A stretch of 64,000 nt of DNA from the NCBI GenBank assembly GCA_965644295.1, contig CBFFRP010000128.1, positions 1-64,000 of the forward strand, in the 5' to 3' direction. The DNA is from Paraphysomonas bandaiensis. Its lineage: Eukaryota > Chrysophyceae. The notes beneath the pieces were generated by a model. That model was given only the letters and a program-made list of their open reading frames with translations, was not told the DNA's origin and did not search any database. The translations under genes were made by a program, and so were the position numbers. Below, piece after piece: positions 46,479-59,456 of this stretch. Every line of letters starts with the position of its first letter. Position 1 is the stretch's first letter.

Positions 46479-47068
46479 TCACATACCGGTATACTTCAAG
46501 TCTCCAGCTCCAAGGGTCATAATTTGGAGAGTTATTGCAAATCCAACAGCAAACACTGAAGATCTCAAAACAGACAGTGGGAAGTTGAAAGCAACCACAT
46601 ATATTAAAACATAAGCGCAGCGGACAAGTACAAATGCATTACAGAGTTGCACAAACTCGTCGGATTTGACACCAGCTATGAAAGCCATAATCACTGCCAC
46701 GGAAAAACCAACAAATGCCTCCAGTGAGTTCATATGAGCAGCAAATGCCCGTGCTGCCGTCTTTTCCTGTTGGAAACTTAGACGTAAGTCATAGTCTATA
46801 CATGTACATACCTTCCATGTCCCTTTCGAGCCACCAGATGTCCTAAATGAGGCCTGAACCGCATCATACTTTCCACAGAGGAGCACAGACAGTGCAACAT
46901 GAATAGCTTTTGCTGCACTGTTAGAGTATTGATGTAAGACAAGTGTTCCTTGTGAGGTATATGTACTTACTATGCGATCATGAACACACACACCACACAT
47001 CCGAAAGGAGAAAACACCAGAGGAACCTTCTGGAGATGAGGAGCTATCAGTTTGAATATCGGGAGCAT
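46479..47068 (-). CDS. MAPEG-family membrane protein
   Basis: Exons 47068-46971, 46917-46812 and 46766-46479 (introns 53 and 45 bp) give 163 residues, the usual MAPEG size. The signature RAFAAHMNSLEAFVGFSVAV lies at the second helix, followed by QLCNAFVLVRCAYVLIYV. About four transmembrane helices are predicted. MAPEG proteins include microsomal glutathione S-transferases and leukotriene/prostaglandin synthases acting in ER membranes. This form resembles the bacterial and protist subgroup, so the catalytic activity is uncertain. It is divergent from the GT4 gene (474 bp apart). Confidence 0.85.
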
Positions 47069-47541
47069 TAGATATGAGGTAGAGTGATATGTACGATGAA
47101 GTGTATGATTATGAACTGCAGGTTTGAGTATGTTATGAGTGAGTGTCGGGAGGAGTGTATCTAGCTATTGATGGGCGTGTATGGTAGACGACTCTGTATG
47201 TAGAAGGGGAGGAACACTCAACACTTGGCTTCAGCAGGTTGGAGAAACTTCTGGACAAACACGTACACTGCTTGACGTAAGAAAATGAAGAAATTAGGGA
47301 TTTTGTAGGAAATGTGGAATTTTTAGAAGTAAGTTGACTTCGAAGTTCGAGACAGACTGCTGTACCTGTACCTGTACCTGTACCTGTACATGCTGTACCA
47401 TAATCCAGCAGTACATACATATATACATGCGATGTACTGGACTGGACGTGTACCGTATACGGGTGTATGTTAGGGATGTGTTCTCATATCTCATATAGGC
47501 ATACATACATACATGCATGCACCACACTCTCACTCTCCATC

Positions 47542-49966
47542 ATGCTCACCCTCCTCATCATACTCCTCCTCTCATCCCCCATCACTCCAACCCATCCAAT
47601 CTCATGGAACAATGCTATATATGACCCTATTAGTAACCTCACTGTCCTGTACGTACCTGTCCCGGAGTGTGATAGTGTGTCGTGGGATTGTCGCATAGTC
47701 AGCAGCTGTGTGCCTCTACACACACATACATACTGTTCCTCTCAACCTCATCATCACACTGTCAAAGTCAGAGGAGTCATTGAAGGCCCTGTTAATGGAT
47801 GGTTCACTTATCGTAACGGTTCCATTCGAGAGTTTCATGTTCGTTTTCATGTTTCATATGGAGAGCACTGTGATGGTGCGTGGGTGAGCTTTACGAGAGT
47901 TGGGAGAGCATGTAGTAGTGGTCATGTGGTGTCCCCGATGGTTATGAACGGGATAGTTGAGTTTAAGGTGCATGCCATGGCGACAGACTCGGACCGAACA
48001 CACAAATTAGTAGTCAACGTAAACGGTAAAGCTTCCATTAGTGTCCATGTCCCCAATCGGCAACAAATCTGCTCTTCTAATTCTCAAATGGAAGATGAGA
48101 CTGATTCGTCTTCAGTTGTTCACTTTGCAGCAGATTACAGCTCCTACTTCATCTCTGGTGAGGTGGAAGGTGCTGGAAGGTGTCAGAGGACCACCCACCT
48201 GTTTTTTGAGTCTGTACCCTCAGTGCCCGTCCTTGATAACCCAAGTAAAAATACAACAACAGAGCAGCTACGAGTATTTTCTTCTCATTGGAAGAGCCTT
48301 TCACACAGTCCGACAGTGACCCCGACGAATGAAACTTCTGCCCATCGGCACATGTGCCTCTACTTCAATGCCGCCAATGATGGCATGAAGCACAAGGTTT
48401 TGCACACTATACGTTCCCTAGATGCTACCACCTACTCGTGGACATTTTTTGCTTGTACCCTGCCACATATGGATGTAGACAAAGACACTATCATTCCGTC
48501 ATTGAGATCTTTACCAAACGTGCGAATTCGCCCGTGTTTACCTGCAATCGAGCTCAGTCTAGAAGACATGTCTGCTTCTTCCTCCTTAAACGCCTCTGAC
48601 TCTTTACTGGAATATAGTTCACAAAAAGGTGTGCCAGTGGACATGGGCCTCGCTTTTGAATATGCTGTGCTCCGTCTTCACGCCTCCCGAAACCACACCT
48701 CATCAACCTCTAGTAGTGTTTCCATGCTTTTGGATGGCGTCACCCCTCAGTGGGTGCAATCTCTTTGGGTTCAAGCTTTGGATCATTTTGCTACTCTTCC
48801 TAAACCCTGCAATGCCATTCTATTTGGAAACGAACGTAGCGCAATGTCCGGGCTGTTCACAGAAGTCGCGCGGATGCTTCGGGTACCAAGGTGCTAGCAT
48901 GTATTCTGTATGTCGTTGCTTACATCTAATAATGAATGACAGTTTGATGGAACTCCCGAACCTCTTTCCCCATCCAATTGTGCGTCCGGATATTGTTATT
49001 GCGGATTCCGTGTTTGCACTAAATCACTCCTCTGTGAGTCCTCTATTTACTGTCTCACCGGATCTCCCTGGTGTTGCACCTTCCGAAGGAGTGGTAATAT
49101 CGTCAGGGATAGACACTGTTAGCCGCCAGCAGCAATCAATTACGAATGGAAAATACTTATGTCCTTCCTACTGCCGACCCTCTCCCCCTCCAGATTATTT
49201 ATTGTTTTCAGAATATGCCAGAATATTCCCGAGGTGTGGAGACTGTTTTATTGTGGGGATAGTTTGTAGGCTATCAGAAGAAAAGGCTGTCGGTTTATTT
49301 CTACTTGCAGCTGCCGAGGCAGTTCATACATATGGATGCAAACATTGTCATTTCATTATCATTGGAGACGGGCCACTGCGTGTGCGTCTAGAAGATATGA
49401 GCAACAGACTTGGGGTCAGTGATCAGGTAACATTCCTAGGCTGGGTAGAAAATGATTCCCTCCCTGGGCAACTTGCCTCTTGGGATGTTGCTGTAACAAC
49501 TGGAGCATGGAGAGAGACTTTTAGTATAGTAGGGTTAGAACACATGGCACTAGGAGTGCCTCTTGTCACGTACGCTGCGGGGGGCATGGGAGAGTACGTA
49601 GCCGAGCCAGAAAACTCTATCCAGATTAGAGTGGAGGAGTATTTGGATGCACTTTTTTCTGATACCGATGGGCTGCATGAACTGTGGGCTACGTCGGGAT
49701 GCATGTATTCTTATAATATTGAGAGACTGTACAAGTCTGACAAAACAGTGAAGTTTCCATACCCGTTTATGGAGAGTGACAATGCGATAGTTACTATTGA
49801 CCCTTGTCCACATGCCTTGGCTGCTGCAATGCTCTATCTCGACAAGAATGACGATGTGAGGAGTAAGATTGGATATCAGGGGATAGTAACAGCCACAAAT
49901 CATTTTTCCAGTGAAAAAAATATCTTAGCGTACGATAAATTATTTTATGACATAACAAGCACGTGA
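47542..49966 (+). CDS. Secreted or luminal GT4-family glycosyltransferase with long N-terminal region
   Basis: Exons 47542-48890 and 48943-49966 (52-bp intron, in phase) give 790 residues. There is a signal peptide (MLTLLIILLLSSPITP) and an N-terminal region of ~260 residues with several Cys and N-glycosylation sites. A GT-B fold follows: HMCLYFNAANDGMKHKVLHT at ~273, and the C-terminal Rossmann domain with VGIVCRLSEEKAVGLFLLA, IIGDGPLRVRLEDM, VTFLGWVENDSLPGQLASWD and ETFSIVGLEHMALGVPLVTY, the GT4 nucleotide-sugar site including the E-x7-E-like motif. A luminal GT4 enzyme is unusual since most GT4 enzymes are cytosolic-facing. The N-terminal domain is unrecognised. Confidence 0.75.
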
Positions 49967-50790
49967 TATGTGTAGCACTTTTAGAGTATCTTCAGCTCAT
50001 TCAATGAATGTCGATATATTTGCACGCAGCATACATGTGCTATATGAACGACGTAGTATTTGTTGTACATGTTGCTGTCGGTACTATGTATTGTACAAGT
50101 GCTGTGAAAAGGCACCAGGTGGTGTCAGCTGCGTTGTTATTTCGTGGTTTTTGATGTGATGTAAAGTGTAAAGGACAGCTTGCGATGACGCATTGGTGTT
50201 GAAGCGTGATATATGGGCTGAAATCGCTGCAGAAGCATGCACAATGAAGAAAATACCTCCTAGTTTCTCTCTCATATGAAGGTTGAATTGCGTCTTGTAA
50301 TGTGTACAGTCCTGTCTATGCCACCTAAGAAATCGAGACGACGTGGAGCTATTAATTTTGTGGTGTGGACCTAGCACCTATACAGGGCCGGTCAATATAT
50401 TGAATTGCAATATATTGCAAAATATTTAATAATTATTATTGCTCTTGAAAATATCATTATTTTTTATTTTTGCTGACAATATATTGTTTTTTATAGAGAG
50501 ATACGATGTATGAAACTAGCGTAAGCCAAGAATTAGGACGAATAGAAAAATACTTATGTAAGCAATAAGTTTATTAATTCAGTGACAGCTGGATTAATGA
50601 AATGCAACGTATACAGTTTTTTCCTTCTATATGACTATGGCTTTATACTGCTAACGTAATATTTCAGGCCTGATAACCAGCAATTGTGCTAAAAATAATC
50701 CGATTGAAAACATATTATACAAGAACAAACTCTACAGTCAAACTAAAATCTAAGACTATTCAGAATAAGGTTATAATGTTTGAACGCAGC
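49967..50790. other. Intergenic with hAT-like end
   Basis: CAGGGCCGGTCAATATATTG at 50383 followed by ATTGCAATATATTGC is a hAT-like end of the second subfamily. Its partner is not identified. No gene is supported in this interval. Confidence 0.4.
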
Positions 50791-53700
50791 CTAGTTATGA
50801 AAGTACTTTTGGGGGTGTGCATATCTTCCTGACGACTTATTGCGAACAGCCTCTACAAAGAGTCTAGCCTCCTGCCAGAGGTGCGCCTTACGGGATGTCA
50901 TCGCACCATCTCCCTTTCTAATTTTAAACTGTTTCTTTATATGGTCTCGGCAACCAATCACTGGAATTTCTTTATGTGATAAAACAAGCGGCCGGACGGC
51001 AATCTATATTTAAAATGATTAGATCGGTACCCAAAATTTGAAACGATGAACCTCCAGAAATTCAAATTCCTCTAGTGCCTGTCTGCATGACAACAAATAC
51101 TTGCAACTGTAAGAAGAGTAATCGGTCGGCATCGACTCCTTCGATTCATTCATCGCCGCAGACGAATCATCAGAGTGCTGTCTCGAGACAGAACTAAGTC
51201 GTCGGGACACAGGCTTGCGACCTACGTTAACAGAGAAAATGATGCACGCAATACACCTATATTACGTAACAATCACCTGTGGAATGGAGCGAGAATGTAT
51301 TAAGAGCAAGTGACTCAACTAGATCGGCGTACACGTCAAGCACGCTTATGCAAATTATATGAAACAAAAACTCCTGCACCCAGAAAACTGTTAGACTACA
51401 TCATTGACTCAAGTGATAATATGACCTCATATTTAGTACTATCCGTGACCCAATCACGCATATCTGCGTCGGCAAATAACTTCGACCCACCCCCTGATTG
51501 CTTTTTACCGAGACTCGCAGCAACTGTCATTCCGGACAGAGTACAAAACAATTCACACTGCGGAGTATTTTTACATCACCACAACGAGGAATTGCAGTGA
51601 AAGCAATTCACCTGTATGCTCTCCAGCTCAAGAAGGACTTTAGAAACATGAGATGGAACAGAGTCTGCGGAAAGAAACTGTATTTGCTCCCAGGTTGAGG
51701 TCATTTCCGACTAATAAAAATACAAACATTAAAAAAGGGTAAAATACAGAGAATACTACAATACCTTCACTATTATTGAGTACGTTGCGTGTATATTGGT
51801 GCGGAAATAGAGTAACATGGCATCGAGATATTTAACGACTGCATTTTCTTCCATTACAGAGATAGAGCCGACAGAGAGCGCTATATTATCATACATTATC
51901 GGGTACGCTATTTGACGATCATTCGACATACCTATTCTATCATCAATTCCCTTCTCCTTTAACCTATCAAATTCAAAACAACGTTAGCAGCCAGTATACC
52001 ACACTAATACACAGCATACTTTTCTGGTCTCTTGGCAGGAGATGCTGGTGTGCTAAGAGAAATACTGTTCGTTCGTGACTTACGCTTCGTTGGTGTTACA
52101 CCCACTGCATCGTCATCATCATATGAAAACACCCCAGCTCCTATTCGAGACTTCCGTCGAGTCATCATCGTAGTTGGGTCCACAACAGAGGAGTCGTCAA
52201 CTATACGAGAGGCAGCTACAGTGTACATCAGAACGAAACTGCAAAGATGATATAACATACATCGTGCGATGGCCCCAGTTGAACTATCAATTGAACTTCT
52301 CGATGGAGCAGCAACTACATTCTCGAGAGGAAACAAAGTCTTTGTCTCTACCCACAACTAGAAAAACAACTAATTCATTGTCATAGAATATGACGAACAC
52401 TACACCTTTGACACTGTTTGTGTTCTTAAGTGAACACACGCTTTAATGAATTCCAAATTCTGATTTTTCGTCACTTGTACATGCTGAGTATCCTATAGAA
52501 AGCTTTTCACAAAAATGCCTATAATGCAGACACAATACCATAAGAGACATCTCCAAGTTCTCAAGCTCCAGTCGCGCCTTCAATACCTCTTCGCTAAACA
52601 GTGATGATGATTCACCACTCTCCGCAGTCTCCTAATTAAAACAGTAAACAATGTATGTACAATGCAGACCCAACCTCGACGTTCCCAGCAGCGGAACTCA
52701 CAGCACCACTAGAAGTTTTGGTGGCAGTTGCCATAATCGCAAGTGACGATATAAACCTATCCAGTAGACGCTGTATACACTCCCAGACAGAAAAAGCCAC
52801 CCAGTCTGGCCTTCGAATTACATCTACGAGGCGGTGGAGCTTACGCAAGGCGGCGTTTTCAAATACTCTGATGATCTCGTCCACCCCACGCTGTTTTACC
52901 TCTGTCACTGGCCCTGTATTCACCTCCAAGTCATCCCGTTCGCTTTGCAATGGTGCCAATCCAGCCCCAGTATTTGCAGTGGATGTCAGATACAAACAGC
53001 TGGTAATAAGCTGTTCCATTGACTCCTTCGCTATAGTTACCTCTCCATCCTCCGCTAGTGCGCGTAGAGTAGCGATTGCATCTCTATATGCAATAGACCC
53101 AAAAAAATTTATACTCTCAAAATCATCAGAAGTTACCTCCGAGCGCGGACCTTCTCTACCCATTAATACTGTCTCAATTACATCATATACTTCCGATATT
53201 TCCATTACTACTGTTGTTAGAAAGGGCTCTTTCAGCGGATTTTGAAGCATGCCTTGTGAAAATATGGGTTTACTGATAATTTCAGCTAAGAACGGAGAAT
53301 ATGATTTGGTTTTAAAACCCAGTATATTGCCACGAACAATATCCGAACAAATATTTAAAACATCACCAAGCTGCTTTGCCGATCCAGCAACACTTTGATT
53401 CCTCGCGTAAGTGGTGTTCATCGACCGGTTTACGCCTGTTCCGCCAAGATTTTTGCGTCCCTGTGTTGTAGGTGTTGTGTTAGTGGATATTACTGGCGCC
53501 TGCCCTGCTCCTGATGGTGCACTTGTCAGAATCTGTAGCAATCGGTGCACACTTGGAAGCCACATATCGATAAGATCAACTAGGCTTCTCGCAGTGGTGA
53601 CGCGGACCTTAGAGCAGAGAAACTCACTGTAGTCTATGTCTGGGTCCGCACCCCACTCTTCACCACCATCCCTATCTTTCTCTCTATGTCGTCTAGTTGA

Positions 53701-56634
53701 GTGCGACGCCTCGCTTGAGTCAACACTCAACGTATCTGACACATCACCCTCACTGTGCCTGTACTCCAGGTCATCAATATCCAAACCGAGTCGATCTCGC
53801 CGACTATCAGTGTACTTATGGGAAAAGTCTTGCGAGTTGTCAGATTCATAGCCATTGCTTTCACCACTATCATACATGCTCAATCCCCGAACAGCATCTA
53901 GCAAGCCATCATTCACTACAGAATGCCGACGTCTCCTCGTGGCCGCGTTTCGGATCGAGGCGGCTGTATGCCTACTCTCTTGTGTACAGTGGATTGACAC
54001 CGACCTTCCCCCAGCACGTTTCTCTCCATCACCCAAGGATGGATCACGATGCATAAGATTAAGTTCTTGACCTCGCATGAATGCCTTCATCAAGTTCTCA
54101 CTAAACTTCACACCCGTTTGTTTTATTTGTTCCTCAAAAGTCGCCATCTGTTTTTCAAAAGACTGCTGCAATATTGCGCGGCACCCCTCCTCATCTTCTA
54201 GCTCGCGCAATAATTTAACAAGGCGCTGGAGAACCGGCAAAACGGGAGATGGTGAGTATAATATATCTATGACCTTTTGTTTCATATCGAAGATAGTCTG
54301 GTCGGCCCGTTGTGAGACACGCTTCAGTATACGGAGACCAGAGGTGGCGGGCAAGGACTGCACTCTCCTGTACACATTCAATACACTCTCATACTCTCCC
54401 TGTGCAAGAAGCTGTTGCATTGCATAAGGATATTCAAGAGTAGACACGAGTCGCTTCAAAATCTGGTCTGCATTCTTCAGTTGGCGGGAACGATGCATGC
54501 GCGTTAGGATCGGAGACAGCGTATTCTGTGCCTCTTGTTTGGCCTGTGATGGAGTGACGTTCACTAGCAAAATCAATTACTAAACAGACAAAAACCTTCT
54601 CAAGGAACTCAATCGCTTGGCGCATTCTGTTCTCTGGGACTACTCCGCTGTCCTCCTCTCCTGGCACCGGTGGCAGCTTTTTGTTGTGGAGTATGCCACT
54701 ACAAAGCAAAGAAATCAAACCATAAAATATAATGAATACTTATATATCATTACACTGAGCTGCGCCGCCTATGGTGCTGCGTATTGGGCCCTGGACTTCC
54801 CCCTCCGGGCGTACTGTCACACCAAATCCAAGCGTTAGGTCAGATATGCACATATATATATACATACCCCAATTTTGAGTTGGATTGTTTCCCCGTCACT
54901 TTTACCCCATTAGCTGCACATTCATAACATCCTTGTACTCTTTATTCAAATAATCTTACCAGATTGTGTGTGGAATTCTTTCAGCCACTCTAAACCATCT
55001 ACACAGTGCACAAAAAGACCGTAGTGTTGTCTCACCAGATCCTCCCGGCGACTGCTCTGTTGATTAAGTCTCACTTTCAAGTTCTTCGTGAAACACTCAT
55101 TAGTTTGAGATAAAAAGAGATGCATCGCGTTACCTCCAAGCCGCTCCTTAGTTCATCAATAGTTGCATTACCATGCACAAGGCTTAAGAAAAGTTCCGGC
55201 AAGAAGTTTTTATCGGACGGGAGGACTGACCCCACAGTTTCCATTGTGGTACCCCTGCGGATTAATTAATTAGATGGACTGTGTGAAGTATACGCATGAG
55301 TGGTGTACAACACGATAACTGATTCTGAGAAAGAATGTGTAGCATACATGGTGTCTGTGTGCCTCTTTCTGTTCAACCCTTCGTCTCCGTCAGCAGAACT
55401 ATCATCATTCTCCTCGTCATCCTCCATTATGTCAGGACTCGATCCCATGGCACTTTTACTGGAAGTAGTCCTGCCTCGCGACTTGCTCACGCTTTTCATT
55501 GATTGCTGCATCATCTTTATAATTCCAAGTCTCTGGCCGGGCTTCATGATGCCTGTGGCCCGCCTTTGAGCGCGTCCTAGGTTGTCTTTGGCCGGTCCCC
55601 TTTCCTGGTTGCTGCTTATACCAGAGAGGTGCATTGCCTGGGTCGCCTTGAGGTCTACTCCACTAAGTCCCAAGGGATCGGGAACCGTCTGAACAACATC
55701 TGCACCGTCTGTTTCCTCCTGTGATTCACAGTACAACGCGCTCTCATTACACAAACCAGAACTTAAGGACGGCACAACAAACCTCGCTACCGAAGCCTTC
55801 CTCGTCGGGTTGAAGGGGTACGCATGTCAATCGCACGCTACTCCACTCTTTAGGTCGACTTACTGTGCGTTCATTTGGTCGTAACGCCATGTTCGCCACC
55901 TATACGCAGTAACACAAACATCCGTACAGTTAACCTCCGGTAAAAGTCAAAGATAGGAATTCCTCACCTCTTCCTTTGCAGTGTGATGCAACCAGTCCAT
56001 GAATCTAGCTTGACACGCTGCGTCCCCCTCGCACATATACTCAATACTGATAGGATCGGGATCACCCTGCGCATTCACATGGCATTGTAGCAATAGCGCA
56101 AGTATTTCACAGGCATCTTCTGCGTTACCACACCGTGATGACCCCGACATCAGGCTGGATGTGTTCTCGGCAGCAATGTGCTTGACGAAGTTGATTTGCC
56201 GGAGCGACTCAGGAGGCAGACGTACAAAACGGTCAAAGAAGACATTAAAGAAATCATCGTCATTTTCTTCAGCTCCCAGGCATATTAAGAACTTGATCAA
56301 TGAAATTACATTGGAACATATACGCTTCAGCTGTCCTCCATGCTTTGTGGACAACGAGCCGCTCCAACCCAGAAGCCCAATAATATTCTCCTCAGGATCT
56401 CCAAGAAATAGTTGATCTATACATTCATCTCCCATCTGGTATTGTATTATGCTTATATTCATATGACCATATATATATATGTCTCACCTGACAGGGTCTG
56501 TATGTCTGTATGTACTCTTGATACCGTTTTATTCCTTTAACTCTAACGGCATTATTGGGGCTATTCAAGTCCTTTAATAAAAACTTTATTTGATTCTCAG
56601 CAAAATTAGCTGATCTTCTGACAGTATCCATCAT
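50791..56634 (-). CDS. SEC5: Exocyst complex subunit Sec5-like, 20 exons, with long N-terminal extension
   Basis: Exons (minus): 56634-56488, 56435-55968, 55899-55864, 55796-55348, 55254-55134, 55056-54960, 54913-54868, 54813-54754, 54698-54596, 54543-52675, 52631-52539, 52492-52406, 52345-52261, 52215-52020, 51963-51765, 51710-51612, 51557-51440, 51387-51277, 51221-51052, 51003-50791, giving 1588 residues in one open frame. The Sec5 core starts at ~residue 370 (FLPELFLSLVHGNATIDELR; RQHYGLFVHCVDGLEWL) and continues with QLLAQGEYESVLNVYRRVQS and LRILKRVSQRADQTIFDMKQ, as in plant Sec5. Sec5 is a rod subunit tethering secretory vesicles to the plasma membrane. Human EXOC2 is 924 aa. The first ~360 residues (helical, then acidic/Ser-rich) are not found in Sec5 families I know; they could instead be a separate upstream gene ending at 55266. 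Confidence 0.75.
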
Positions 56635-57200
56635 GATTCCCTCTATCGGCTATATGCCAGTTAACACTGTCTACACACGTATATATATATATATATCGAT
56701 AGAGGCACACCCCGCACCAGACACACGATCAACTGGTCTTGTTATTCACGAGGAAAGGATTGGAAGTCACACAATGGTGGAGTTAGTTGTGTATCATGTG
56801 AGGGATGTTGAGATATAGCACACTGAACATGTATGTGTAGATGATCAACTGAACTATAGGCAGCTTCGTACATAGAGTACATATGGAGATCCACACATAC
56901 AGTACAATATGGTGATTTTCAAATATATATCTTACAAAAATAGGGGGTTTTATGGAGGAAAATCAACCCCCCCCCTCATAATGTACTGCTGCATTTATGT
57001 ACGTATGTATAGGTATATGTACATGTGGATGTAGTAGATACGTACTAGTGATCTACGTACATACCATACACTCTATGTATGTGTATGTGTATGTGTATGT
57101 GTCTAGTGTATAGCTATAGTGGTATAGTCATCGCCACAGCACTCATTCTTACTGTACTTCATCTGATCGTAACTATCTTTACGGTTTGCTGTATTTAAGT
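56635..57200. promoter_or_regulatory. Divergent promoter region Sec5 / beta-amylase
   Basis: A 566-bp shared upstream region. It holds an AT dinucleotide run (56680-56696), a TACTGCTGCAT motif near 56984, and (TATG)/(GTAT) tracts (57000-57010, 57075-57100). TTTAAGTATG immediately precedes the amylase ATG. No gene inside. Confidence 0.4.
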
Positions 57201-58810
57201 ATGATATACTCCATCCTCGTTTCTTTCTTCCTTGCTAGTTTCATAGTATGTGATGCAGGCGTCCCTACTTATGGTATGTATGTATAAATCTGTGTGATTA
57301 CAGACCTAACTGGACGGATATTATTAATAGTGATGCTACCTCTGGATACCGTTACATCAAGCCTTACTATCAATGATCCGGATGGCCTTTACAATACTAT
57401 GCTACAGCTTAAGAGCGGAGGGGTGGAGGGTGTCATGGCAGGTGATGACTGTGATCCCACCTCATCATTACCTAATTAATATCCTTAGATTGCTGGTGGG
57501 GCCTCGTTGAGTCGGAAGAATCAAAGTATAACTTTGACCCGTATTTACAGCTTACTCAGATGGCCGCTGATGCTGGTCTCAAGATGCAGTATGTGATGAG
57601 CTTCCATCGCTGCGGTATTTGTGTTCATGATGTAGGGCTGTGCACCACGTAATCGTGTTTTCAGGGGGCAATGTGGGAGATACGTGCAATTATCCGCTAC
57701 CGGATTGGGTGTTGAACTCTGCTGATGATATATGGTACGAAGACCAGCATGGTAACAAGGACACAGAGTACGTGGCTCTGTTCGCAGACAACGAAGCCGT
57801 GCTGGGATCCGCCAATCGCACACCTCTTCAAGTTTACGAGAATTTCATGAGTGCCTTCAAATCATCCCTATGTGCGTCGATATTTAATTATTCATATACA
57901 TCACCATAACTTCTCCATATTTTAGCCAAGTTTATTGGAAGTACCGTGGTTGAGATTCAGGTGGGCGCAGGCCCTGCGGGTGAGCTGCGCTATCCCTCGT
58001 ACCAGATGGACAAGTGGGAGTTCTGTGGTGTCGGAGAGTTTCAGAGCTACTCCCCCTTGGCGTCGTCTTCTCTACAGGCAGCAGCAAATGAAGCAGGACA
58101 TCCGGAATGGGGAACTCCCGCAGGCCCCTCCAATGCTGGGTCATACAACTCTCATCCTTCTGACTCTGATGCGTCGTTTTTTTCACCGTCCGGAGAGAAT
58201 AATTACAGCAGTGAGTATGGCCAGTTTTATCTTGGGTGGTATACGGACTCTCTTCTTCGGCATGGACAGGCACTTCTCGATAGGGCAGGAAAAGTATTTG
58301 ATTCCTCTGTTCGTCTATCTCTCAAGGTGTGGTTATATTCGCAGGTGAAAGGTTGTAGTAATATTGTTGCGGTAGGTTGCCGGAATCCATTGGTGGTACC
58401 TGGACGCCTCTCACGCCGCAGAGCTTACAGCAGGATACTGGAATATTGAGGGGGACAATGGCAGGGACGTATATGGGGAGATCGCTTCGATGGTGTCGGC
58501 CGTGAATGCGACTTTCGACTTTACGTGTCTTGAGATGAAGGACTCTGAGCAGCCTGCAGAGTGCCTCTGTGGACCTTACGAACTCGTACAGCAGACCAAG
58601 CAATCGGCTATCAATTATAAGGCCGATTATAGCGGCGAAAATGCTCTTCAGCGATACGATCAAACTGCCTACGATACTATCAAGTCCCAGTCCTCATCTT
58701 TGGGACACAATATCGATGCTTTCACTTATCTACGACTAACTGACGATCTCTTGTCTGGATCTAACTGGAACACCTTTACGCAATTCGTGAACGATATGCG
58801 AAACCTTTAA
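57201..58810 (+). CDS. Beta-amylase (glycoside hydrolase family 14), secreted
   Basis: Exons 57201-57273, 57331-57441, 57489-57614, 57665-57871, 57926-58326 and 58376-58810 give 450 residues. A signal peptide (MIYSILVSFFLASFIVCDA) is followed by the GH14 barrel: VMLPLDTVT, GVMADCWWGLVE, QYVMSFHRCGGNVGD, IQVGAGPAGELRYPSY (acid Glu), VAGIHWWYLDASHAAELTAGYW, FTCLEMKDSEQ and SGENALQRYD (base Glu). Both catalytic glutamates are present. It releases maltose from the non-reducing ends of starch or similar alpha-1,4-glucans. The signal peptide points to extracellular or vacuolar digestion of glucans, unlike plastid plant enzymes. Alternative splice sites (57303, 58344) were rejected because they break the conserved frame. 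Confidence 0.95.
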
Positions 58811-59456
58811 GTTGTGTGCTTAAAAAATCTCTAGCACGAGTCGACCCCGTACTTTATTTATACAAAGTACGCTAACATTTAGTACCTGTGTTTGTGGTAG
58901 GATATTGGAAATGCTCATTTATGACGCAATCGATATTTTCAAGATAAATTCGATATTTAATTACAATATCTACACCATCTCTATGTAGTGCTTTGCTCTT
59001 GAATCAATATGGCCATAGCCGAGCGATAAGATCCGAATCTGAACTGTCACACTACTCACTCCGCAGTATGTAGTATGTAGACATAGCGCAGCCCCACCGA
59101 TACACTACAATTTCGCACCGATTCTGCTCAGCTACCAAATGCTGTCTCATGTCCTCCCTTTGTTTATGGTGTTCACCGCGTCATTTCAAACAAGAGGCAT
59201 CCATGGGTCCCATGTATAGCGAATGCTATTGCATCGTTTAGCATCCTATTCATTTTTCCCGTGTTATATCAGATATCAGTATTTACTATGTAGATTAATT
59301 TCTGCAACTACTACTTCCTTGTCCCTCGTCTACCTTTAAAACTGTGAATGATGGGAGTCAGTTAGATGGTCTGGCGTCTGGCGTAAGTAAGCAATAAGCA
59401 GTGTGTTATATTTTTTAATGGTGTGCTATATTTGAAACCAAGTCATAGTTTGAAAG
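58811..59456. other. Intergenic, nothing recognised
   Basis: AT-rich spacer without a supported gene, RNA or repeat. Confidence 0.5.

Noticed and set aside
51310-51698. + strand ORFs across the 3' part of Sec5
   Set aside because: They fall over minus-strand exons that join in frame to conserved Sec5 sequence; the + strand products have no features.
57294-57479. Beta-amylase exon starting at 57304
   Set aside because: It would insert a DLTGRILLI segment before the conserved VMLPLD; the acceptor at 57330 gives the family-conserved VPTYVMLPLD junction.
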